This document shows positions 32,745-40,009 of a stretch of DNA of 44,187 nucleotides, piece after piece. The notes under the pieces were generated by a model that made no database searches, had not been told where the DNA came from, and saw nothing but the letters and a program-made list of their open reading frames with translations. Positions within the stretch are counted from its first letter, which is position 1. The number at the start of each line of letters is the position of its first letter. The DNA comes from an uncultured Prevotellaceae bacterium (GTDB lineage Bacteria > Bacteroidota > Bacteroidia > Bacteroidales > Bacteroidaceae), in NCBI GenBank assembly GCA_902794405.1, contig CADBHI010000025.1, positions 1 to 44,187 of the forward strand, read 5' to 3'. The position numbers and the translations under genes were made by a program.

Positions 32745-35700
32745 TTACTTTAGGTAGGGCTTTTCAACCATGATCTGGAACCATTTTTCATTTTCTATCT
32801 TCTTTGTTTGAGGGTTATTTAAGAGGTAAAGCCCCTTGAGGGCGATGTGATAGGCACCATTGGCATCGGCATCAACAGGGAGTTTGGATAGCCAGTTTCC
32901 ATCAGCATCCTTTCCCTTATTGACTTCGTCCGTAGTGCAGAATTGCTTGTCGTTGCGAACAACAGGCGACAAAATATAATCTTCATCAGTAACTGCATTG
33001 CTGTTACGCATCTGCAACGTTCTTTTGAAAGCATCAAATATAGCGTAATAGAACGAGGCATTCTTCGCATTGGCCTCAATATCGGCTATCAAAGATTTTA
33101 AATCCGTTCCATCTTTTAGATTGATGCCTTTTTCCTTGAAGGCAGCAACAATCTCTTGTGTAGGGTATACGTCTTTGGCCTTTCTTGTTTCTGAATCAAA
33201 AACGATGCGCTTGCCTGAAGTATTGACCGCCCATACATTCTGGTAGTCTTCCTGGTAGGTCTTGAACTTGCGATAGTCGAACTCAAATTCCACATTGCCG
33301 TTCTTCATCTCGATACGCTCCATATTCATCAAGAATGCTTTTCGCTTCTCAGCATTAGTGATATCGTTAAGGTTGAAGTGATTAACAAAACCAGTCACAG
33401 GGTCAATCTTCGAAGTATAGGCAGCAGGAATGTAGAACAAGAAGCCGCTTTGCTTTCCAAGTTTTTGGAAACTCGTGAATTGCTGAGCCAACTGGTAACC
33501 ACGAAGAATGCCACCTTCTTCATCAGCCTTGCGATCTTTGAACGACAAGTAGTTCAGTTTGTCAATTAGCATCTTCTCGAACTTCTGATATACCTGACGT
33601 TCCACTTTAAAACGACCACGCTTGAAACCAAAGTTCAAGTCTTCGAGCACAACAATAGCATTGTTCTCGACCATCATCACGGCTATCTCGTGAATGACAG
33701 CTGAGAGGAAACCTTCCTTAAATTCCTTGATTTTACCTACACTCTTCCAACTCTTCCGGGCATCATCACGTTCTTTCTCGCGCTGCTCCAACTTAGCATG
33801 ATAGTCGTAGTTACCAACCACATTGAAGGTCTTCTGCTTCAATATCTCACCGCGCTGGTTAATTAGTGTAAGGTATATCAGATGACGCTCACCACGGTCG
33901 ATACCGATGATATTCACATCAGGATTGTCTTTGAGATAGTCAAGCACTCTCTCATTGATATATTCGTTACCATCAGCATTGGCATTGAACACTATGGGAA
34001 CATGGAAGAAGTATTCAGGTTTTGTGTATCTTCTATCCTTAACAATCTCATGATTGGTTTCTTTAACAACAACCTGGTCGATATATGCTTTCTCAGCTAC
34101 CGTCAGTTCACCTTCTTGTTTCTTACCATTAAAATACTGGTAAAGATTTCTGTAAATAGGTTCTGGAATAGGCTTCCCGCTCTTGTCCCTGCGATTCAGC
34201 ATCTTACTGCCAACTACGTGCCTGGCAGGCTTATTGATGCATTGAGGACGATAGAAGAGTTCTGCTTGTCCACCCAATTTGAGGACAAGGTTGTTGAGAT
34301 TCTCTTCAGAGAAAAGATTCTCCCAATAGAGGGTATGCAGATTTTTGCGCCCATGAACGCCCTCAGCATAATCCTTATTATATAATTGGAACAGATAAAG
34401 CTGTCCGTTCTCTACCCAGTCATTAACGTGTTGTTCGGAGACATTGGTAAAGCTGATTTTGTACGCCTGCTTGGCTATTTCAGAATAGAACGAACTGATA
34501 TCTTCGTAGGACTCTGTGGGTGAGAATGTAAAGCCATACTTAACCCAATCCTCATGTTTGTTGATTGCGTCTTTATAGAAGTCGATTAAGTCACGAAGGG
34601 CGGCAATACTATAACTTGGCGAATCTTTCTTGAACGTACCATTCTTATAGATATCCATGATACGTTCTGATGGATGGAAAGTACTAATGCCCTTCTCAGA
34701 AAAGAAGGTGTGAGGCAAATCCATAAAAGGCTTCGACAGATACCTACATGTCATCTTCTTGTAGGAAGGTAAACTGGCATCTTTGGCTTCTTCGAACTTC
34801 AGAGTGCCTTTCACATTCATAATGCCCAAATAAGACAGCCCATCTTTAAACAAAAGAATGGCCTTGTTCTTTCTTTCGTTATTAACACCCCATCCATCGC
34901 CTAATGTTGGCGTTCCAAAGTTCAGCTTGAACTTCTTGGTGTCAGAAGGCTTCTTGGTTAGATAGTTTCTTGTTCTGTTATAGACAAAGATAACGTTCTC
35001 CAGTTCTGCATAGAGTGGTAGGAAGTCGTTATAAAAATCCTTTTCCAAGTCATATTCTATTGGGACAACAAGCACAGCGCATCTGTGAAGAATGTCCATC
35101 ATAGCGTCCAACAGATTCTTGACGATTTCCGTTCCATCTGCGTTATTAATGAACAACTGTTTGTCCTCGCCCTTACACCATTCTTTGAATTGTAACCAAT
35201 TGCCACCTACTTGTTCTACGACAAAGGCCATTTCTGAGAAATACGTCGACAAGCTGTGTTCACTATCAAGATTGATTTCCGATAGTGCAAAAGCGTCTTT
35301 CGCAAGATAGGCATCTATCTTCTTTTTATTCTTGACAATAGCAGGGTCGCCAAACTGGCTGGCAGCCTTTTCGTAGAGTTTATCGTTGATGGCACTCCAT
35401 CTGCCAAACAACTTCTGAGAAACGTCAGTCAATGTCTTTGCAGAAAGGAAAATTCCAGCGGGATCATAGTCAGCAATTCTGTTCGTCAGGTTGGATAGTT
35501 CTTTCAGAATGTTAATGGTCTTGCCATTATATTCATAATCGGTAATATGTGCATAGAATTGGCTCAAAACATCTATCAGTTGTCGTTCTGATTCTATCTG
35601 CTGCGGAATATACGAAAGCGTTTCCCTGTCCGACAGTATTTGCTTGAATAATGGTACCATCGTCAAGGCTTTTTTCTTTCCTGTCAACTCTGGATGCCGC

Positions 35701-36494
35701 TGGCGATACAAATTGACGAATTCGTTGATACCACGATACTTTTGCTTCCCTTCTTCAGCCACACCACCTAATACCTGATTAAAGAAATCAATACCATCTT
35801 GAGTAAGAAGCGAATTGTAGAAGTCGAGCGTGAAGATGTCGTCTATCATCACTCCTTCGAGAAATGGCTGCATTTCCTTTGCCACTTGTTCGATGATCTC
35901 TGGGCATGTGGTCTTGATGTTCTCATAGACTTCTACGTCTGCTAAGAACTTCGGGAAGTTGTCATGAACAAGCCTATGAGGTACCCCTGTACTAATGGCC
36001 TCAGCACTATAGATATTGTTCCTGTTATCTTGGAATCCCTTGAAATACATAGCAAACCTGTTGAAAGACTTCAAGGCCTCGTCTTCATAGATGCCAGGAA
36101 ACACGTCATCAATCAATTTCTGTGGTGTTGGTGCAGTCAGTTCCTTAAAATGGCGGAAGTCCTTGATTGCAGTAGCAATCTGTTTACGCATCGATGTTTG
36201 CACTTTTTCCAGCATAGCCTTACTCTCGTCACTCTTGGTTTGCTGGTATTCTTCTAATGCTTGCCTCAAAGGAGTCCAGTCCAAATGAACACCTTTCAGC
36301 GATTCGCGGATACATACCTTATGATAGTCATCTATGAGAGCCTTCACTTTAGGGTAGTCCTCTGCTTTCTGCTCGTCGATCTCCAGTATCTTATTCTTTT
36401 CTATCCATTCTTGTGTCTTGCCAATAGGCCTTAACTCAAAGCGCAAAGTCTTTGAGACTGGATAAATGCCGATAAACTGCTTTAGGTCTTTCAT
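32745..36494 (-). CDS. cas12a: Cas12a (Cpf1), type V-A CRISPR effector nuclease
   Basis: 1249 aa, full length. Processes its own crRNA and cuts target DNA with one RuvC site. RuvC-I Asp866 (IIGIDRGERHL), bridge-helix Trp916 (ARKSWKSVG), RuvC-II Glu951 (VVLEDLNFGFK), Nuc Arg1163 (LQMRNSN) and RuvC-III Asp1210 (DADANGAYHIA) are intact. crRNA-processing residues: His759 and Lys819 are kept; the site of As K809/Fn K852 is Arg768. At the PAM site, As K548 corresponds to Asn539 (DGWGVNNE) and As K607 to His595 (DLPHTFF), so both PAM-reading lysines are replaced. No cas1, cas2 or cas4 nearby. The array follows after 56 nt on the same strand; a GIY-YIG remnant precedes with a 49-nt gap under a shared promoter. 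Confidence 0.98.
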   Translation of the reverse strand: MKDLKQFIGIYPVSKTLRFELRPIGKTQEWIEKNKILEIDEQKAEDYPKVKALIDDYHKVCIRESLKGVHLDWTPLRQALEEYQQTKSDESKAMLEKVQTSMRKQIATAIKDFRHFKELTAPTPQKLIDDVFPGIYEDEALKSFNRFAMYFKGFQDNRNNIYSAEAISTGVPHRLVHDNFPKFLADVEVYENIKTTCPEIIEQVAKEMQPFLEGVMIDDIFTLDFYNSLLTQDGIDFFNQVLGGVAEEGKQKYRGINEFVNLYRQRHPELTGKKKALTMVPLFKQILSDRETLSYIPQQIESERQLIDVLSQFYAHITDYEYNGKTINILKELSNLTNRIADYDPAGIFLSAKTLTDVSQKLFGRWSAINDKLYEKAASQFGDPAIVKNKKKIDAYLAKDAFALSEINLDSEHSLSTYFSEMAFVVEQVGGNWLQFKEWCKGEDKQLFINNADGTEIVKNLLDAMMDILHRCAVLVVPIEYDLEKDFYNDFLPLYAELENVIFVYNRTRNYLTKKPSDTKKFKLNFGTPTLGDGWGVNNERKNKAILLFKDGLSYLGIMNVKGTLKFEEAKDASLPSYKKMTCRYLSKPFMDLPHTFFSEKGISTFHPSERIMDIYKNGTFKKDSPSYSIAALRDLIDFYKDAINKHEDWVKYGFTFSPTESYEDISSFYSEIAKQAYKISFTNVSEQHVNDWVENGQLYLFQLYNKDYAEGVHGRKNLHTLYWENLFSEENLNNLVLKLGGQAELFYRPQCINKPARHVVGSKMLNRRDKSGKPIPEPIYRNLYQYFNGKKQEGELTVAEKAYIDQVVVKETNHEIVKDRRYTKPEYFFHVPIVFNANADGNEYINERVLDYLKDNPDVNIIGIDRGERHLIYLTLINQRGEILKQKTFNVVGNYDYHAKLEQREKERDDARKSWKSVGKIKEFKEGFLSAVIHEIAVMMVENNAIVVLEDLNFGFKRGRFKVERQVYQKFEKMLIDKLNYLSFKDRKADEEGGILRGYQLAQQFTSFQKLGKQSGFLFYIPAAYTSKIDPVTGFVNHFNLNDITNAEKRKAFLMNMERIEMKNGNVEFEFDYRKFKTYQEDYQNVWAVNTSGKRIVFDSETRKAKDVYPTQEIVAAFKEKGINLKDGTDLKSLIADIEANAKNASFYYAIFDAFKRTLQMRNSNAVTDEDYILSPVVRNDKQFCTTDEVNKGKDADGNWLSKLPVDADANGAYHIALKGLYLLNNPQTKKIENEKWFQIMVEKPYLK

Positions 36495-36543
36495 TATTAT
36501 TTATTGCTTTTATTATCTTTGGAACCAGGGGCGATACTACCAA

Positions 36544-36690
36544 TCACATTTTGCTTCTCACATCCACAGGACGTAAGCTCTTGCCTATCTTCACCCAATC
36601 CTCGCGAAAACTGGGGTTCTTGCAAGTATGCAAGCGACCAGAGGTCGAGCGGGTCAGTATGTAAACATAGCCAGGTTCTTTGTTGCTCAT
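36544..36690 (-). pseudogene. Truncated GIY-YIG nuclease (T5orf172-like) upstream of cas12a
   Basis: 48 aa frame with MSNKEPGYVYILT, then NPSFREDWVKIGKS and RPVDVRSK, the start of T5orf172/GIY-YIG proteins of Bacteroidota. The rest of the domain (catalytic Arg, Glu and downstream part) is missing; the frame stops at TGA 36544-36546. Eleven residues between ILT and NPSF (RSTSGRLHTCK, nt 36619-36651) are an extra 33-bp palindromic segment: GACC-tct-GGTC and CTTGCA-tact-TGCAAG. It is first in the cas12a transcription unit and probably inactive; it may remain only as a translated leader. Confidence 0.7.
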
Positions 36691-36697
36691 ATTAACT

Positions 36698-36722
36698 CAA
36701 TAACGATTATTGTGCAAAAGTA
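36698..36722 (-). promoter_or_regulatory. cas12a-operon promoter with operator-like palindrome
   Basis: On the minus strand TACTTTTG (36715-36722) is the -7 element. The perfect palindrome CAATAA-CGA-TTATTG (36698-36712) sits over the expected transcription start, 8 nt before the GIY-YIG remnant ATG (36690). A palindrome at this place suits a repressor site. The rest of 36723-37033 holds the repeats listed next. Confidence 0.5.
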
Positions 36723-36860
36723 CAAAAAAAGTAGCAAATAGTTGCAGCTTTTATAAAGAAAACTCAAAAATAAATAGAAAATTCTGGTCAATCGCAATTC
36801 TGGCGCATGTTACCAGCAGTTAACAACAATTCAACAACAGCATTTGCGTATACCCGAACA

Positions 36861-36926
36861 GTTGTTTGGGCGTACGCAAACGGTTGTTTGGGCGTACGCA
36901 AACGGTTGTTTGGGCATACGCAAACG
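36861..36926. repeat. 22-bp tandem repeat, three copies
   Basis: GTTGTTTGGGCGTACGCAAA plus CG at 36861-36882 and 36883-36904, and a copy with one change (CATACG) at 36905-36926. A partial inverted copy (TTTGCGTATACCC) precedes at about 36844. Located in the non-coding stretch between cas12a and the EEP gene. Confidence 0.95.
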
Positions 36927-36973
36927 CTAATAACCCTATGGCAAACTCCCTGCAACTCGCCACCTCATTCCTA

Positions 36974-36999
36974 CTTTAGAGGCACTTTATCCTCTAAAG
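36974..36999. other. Hairpin in the intergenic region before the EEP gene
   Basis: Perfect 9-bp stem CTTTAGAGG (36974-36982) and CCTCTAAAG (36991-36999) with an 8-nt loop. No T tract, so a terminator call is not supported. Confidence 0.6.
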
Positions 37000-37033
37000 A
37001 CCACCTTGGAAAAGGAGGATTTTGGTCGGTTTA

Positions 37034-37065
37034 TTTGCATAACTCAGTTTTTATGCGTACCTTTG
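37034..37065 (+). promoter_or_regulatory. Promoter of the EEP-lipase-tex run
   Basis: TTTG (37034-37037), 20-nt spacer, TACCTTTG (37058-37065): full Bacteroidota consensus, 51 nt before the first ATG. Confidence 0.7.
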
Positions 37066-37116
37066 CCATCAGAACTAAAAAAGAAATAATGTACACACTT
37101 ACCAACAGCAAAGGAC

Positions 37117-38271
37117 ATGATGAAGGAAATGAAAAAGACAAGACGCAAGGCGCTTACCGCAACCCTGCTTTTTTGCGGTAGTCTGTTGTCATTTGGCCAA
37201 CAGAGTAACGAGCAGTTCTCGATAGCCACGCTGAACGTAGACGGACTGCCTCAAAAGGTTTTAGTAGTGAAAATCAATGCCGACGGCCCTGGTGATACCG
37301 GCTCGGCGCGCATCGGCAAATATCTGGCGAAGAAAGGCTACGATCTGGTGATGATGCAAGAAGACTTCAATTATCATGGCGTGCTTTCCGTGTGGTTGGA
37401 GGACAATTACAAGATGGACGAGTGGAGTGGCCAGGTTGGTGTGGACGGTCAGAAGATTGACCTCTTGCATCTGCAGAACCACCGCTTCAGCTGCGATGGT
37501 CTGATGACCTGCTGGAAAAACGACCTACAGGTGACACCAGCAGCCCGCACGCCCTGGACTCAGAGCTTCGGCAAGTTCAGCCATGCTAACGACGAGATGG
37601 TCACCAAAGGTTTCCGCCGCTACGACGTCACCCTTAGAGGCGGTGAGCGCATCGTGGTCTATAACATGCACATGGATGCCACTCTCGATGAGGACGAGGC
37701 TGAGGGCAAAGGCGATAAAGACCGCGATGCACGCATGGCCCAATGGGCTCAGCTGAAGGAGGATGTTCTCCAGCAACTCGATTCACGCCCCATCATCATC
37801 GCCGGCGACATGAACAGCCTGTATGGCCGCGACAATGTCAAGCGCGAGTTTATCGATGCCATCAACGAGAGTGGTCGCGGCACGGTTGCCGACGTGTGGG
37901 TAGAACTGCAGAAAGGCGGTGTCTATCCATCGGAGAAGAAAACTGAAGCAACTGCCGGCGACGAGACACTTGACAAGATTCTCTACATCAATCCCGTTAT
38001 GGGCACTAAAATCCAGCCCATAGCCATCACGACCGACCGCGAAGACTATCTGTTTGACGGCAAACCGTTAGGCGATCACTGGCCTGTGGCAGCAACATTC
38101 CAGTTCGCACGTTCAGACAAACAACCTACCGGCATAGAAGAGCTGAACTCCGAAGCCACTGAGAGTCAGTATTACAACCTCAACGGCATACGCATCGACC
38201 AGCCCCAAAACGGCGGCATCTACATTGAGCAACAAGGCAAGAATGAGAAAGGTAAAAAGGTTAGAAAGTAA
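37117..38271 (+). CDS. Secreted endonuclease/exonuclease/phosphatase (EEP) family protein with PorSS-like tail
   Basis: 384 aa (start may be the Met at 37129). Signal peptide ends near FGQQ (residues 26-29). EEP catalytic residues: Asn40 (TLNVDGLP), Glu82 (MMQEDF), His185 (VYNMHMD), Asp231 and Asn233 (AGDMNSLYG), Asp320 and His321 (GDHWPV). This superfamily includes DNases, sphingomyelinases and inositol phosphatases; the NVDGLP start and secretion favour a phosphodiesterase or sphingomyelinase-like role over DNA repair. The tail YYNLNGIRIDQPQNGGIYI followed by a Lys-rich end resembles the type IX secretion-type C-terminal motif of Prevotella (YNLNGxRV..GIYI), with extra residues before the final KKVRK. 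The lipase-like gene follows 4 nt later. Confidence 0.8.
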   Translation: MMKEMKKTRRKALTATLLFCGSLLSFGQQSNEQFSIATLNVDGLPQKVLVVKINADGPGDTGSARIGKYLAKKGYDLVMMQEDFNYHGVLSVWLEDNYKMDEWSGQVGVDGQKIDLLHLQNHRFSCDGLMTCWKNDLQVTPAARTPWTQSFGKFSHANDEMVTKGFRRYDVTLRGGERIVVYNMHMDATLDEDEAEGKGDKDRDARMAQWAQLKEDVLQQLDSRPIIIAGDMNSLYGRDNVKREFIDAINESGRGTVADVWVELQKGGVYPSEKKTEATAGDETLDKILYINPVMGTKIQPIAITTDREDYLFDGKPLGDHWPVAATFQFARSDKQPTGIEELNSEATESQYYNLNGIRIDQPQNGGIYIEQQGKNEKGKKVRK

Positions 38272-38275
38272 AAGA

Positions 38276-39979
38276 ATGATTATGAGACATCTATTAATTA
38301 ACAAGGTAAAGGAAACGGTAGCGAGTTGTTTACCTATCTGCATTTCTATAGTTCTACTGTTAAGTTTCAGCACCCCATGTGCAGCACAGGATGCCACCTA
38401 CAAGATTACCTATGACCGCGACACCGTCATCAAGACCCGCGTCGGAGGCTTCTCGCTGTCATCCCGTGCCGTGCGTCGCATCATCTATGAGTACCCCTCG
38501 AAGGATGCCTACGGCAAGCCCGTCACCATCAGCGGTGTGATGATGATTCCCTCGAACATTATCGACGGCACCCCCTGCGACGGCATCATGCTCTTCAACC
38601 GCGCTACTTTAGGTTCACCCAACGATTGCCCGACATCAGGCAATCAGGAACTGATCAACGGTCTGATAGCCAACCCCCTGAGTCCCAATTACATCCTCGT
38701 GATGAGCGACTTCATCGGCTACGGGGCATCGAAGGACCATCCCATGTTCTACCACAGCGGCGACGTCAATGCCCGCAACTCGCTCGACGGTCTGCTGGCA
38801 GCACGCCAGATTCTCAACGACAAGCAGCTGCCCCAAGGCAAATATCTCTTCAACCTGGGATTCTCGCAAGGTGGTTCGGAAAGCCTTTACGTAGCCAAGC
38901 TGCGCGATATGGAATACAAGGACAAGGGCATTACCTTCACCAAGACCTTTGCCGGCGGCGGCCCCACCGACTATGCTATAGCCTACAAGGAATACGTAAC
39001 AAAAGACTGGTGCGAGGACTGCAAAGACGTCATCATGATGATGATCTCCTGCGTTGAGAACTGCCACATGAACATCGACTACAAGGACTTGTTCAAGGAG
39101 CCTTTGGCATCAGGCGTACAGGAGTTCCTCAAGACCAAGACCAAGGGAACGCTCAGCGACTACGGTGTCGACATGGAGGACTCGCTTCACAACCTGATAC
39201 AGCCGGCCTACATGAATCTCGAGTCAGAACAGTCGAAAGCGTTCATGGCTGAGTTGGAAAAGATCAACCTCATGAATGGCTGGGAGCCCGACCTAACCCA
39301 GAAATACTTCATAGCACACAGCCGCCACGACAACTACGTGCCCATTCAGTGCGTACGCGCCATCATCCCATGGATGCAGGAAAAAGGGTTCACACCGAGC
39401 CTCGTGCCTGGCAAGACCAACCTGCAAACCAACACCATTATATTCAAGCTCGACCATACCGGCGCGGCCATCGTGTGGCTCATACAGACCATTGCCGCCA
39501 TCCAGTTCTGGCCCGTACTTTACTATGAGGGCGAGCAAAACCGCTACTTCCACGACGTCGTGGGCGACATGAACCTGATGAAGGTCATCAAGACCTTGGA
39601 GGGCTGGGGCGTCGACCTCAAGAAGATTGTGAAGAATGGCGGGTTCAGCCGTCGTTATCTGCCATCCCACTATACCGTTTTCGACCTCGTTCCCAGCATC
39701 AATAGCACTCTGGGAAAGGTCGATCTCAATACCGACGCCCTCGAAGAGATGTGCGCCGATGCCGGCATCACTACTCAAGACTTGACGGAGGTCGTTCTCT
39801 ATTTCACAGGTCTTGGAGCGAGAGCTGGCACGGACATTGACGAAGACGTGGAAACCTTGGAAAAACTCGAGGAACGCATTGAGGCCCCACTATTCCTGCT
39901 GCGCAGCTACGAACAGACATTAGCCAACTGGTTCCTCCTTGCTGGTTACGATGTGAGCTACAGCCTCTGGGGAATGTAG
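38276..39979 (+). CDS. Secreted lipase-like alpha/beta hydrolase
   Basis: 567 aa from ATG at 38276 (or 38282). The frame is open further upstream but overlaps the EEP gene. Long signal segment (ICISIVLLLSFSTPCAAQ, ending about residue 38). Hydrolase core: nucleophile Ser197 in LGFSQGGSESLYVAK, Asp in AHSRHDNYVP and His in KLDHTGAAI, the layout of the secretory lipase group (PF03583-like) with a large lid region rich in Cys (WCEDCKDV..CVENCHM). Unusual is the extra C-terminal part of about 130 residues after the catalytic His, acidic and helical (DIDEDVETLEKLEERIE). Substrate is unknown. It lies 30 nt before tex. Confidence 0.75.
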   Translation: MIMRHLLINKVKETVASCLPICISIVLLLSFSTPCAAQDATYKITYDRDTVIKTRVGGFSLSSRAVRRIIYEYPSKDAYGKPVTISGVMMIPSNIIDGTPCDGIMLFNRATLGSPNDCPTSGNQELINGLIANPLSPNYILVMSDFIGYGASKDHPMFYHSGDVNARNSLDGLLAARQILNDKQLPQGKYLFNLGFSQGGSESLYVAKLRDMEYKDKGITFTKTFAGGGPTDYAIAYKEYVTKDWCEDCKDVIMMMISCVENCHMNIDYKDLFKEPLASGVQEFLKTKTKGTLSDYGVDMEDSLHNLIQPAYMNLESEQSKAFMAELEKINLMNGWEPDLTQKYFIAHSRHDNYVPIQCVRAIIPWMQEKGFTPSLVPGKTNLQTNTIIFKLDHTGAAIVWLIQTIAAIQFWPVLYYEGEQNRYFHDVVGDMNLMKVIKTLEGWGVDLKKIVKNGGFSRRYLPSHYTVFDLVPSINSTLGKVDLNTDALEEMCADAGITTQDLTEVVLYFTGLGARAGTDIDEDVETLEKLEERIEAPLFLLRSYEQTLANWFLLAGYDVSYSLWGM

Positions 39980-40009
39980 CATGACAACAAAGACAATAAT
40001 ACAACTCCG

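Noticed and set aside
36807-37181. Plus-strand open frame over the 22-bp tandem repeat
   Set aside because: Its sequence is mostly repeat translation and it overlaps the EEP start; no start-site support.
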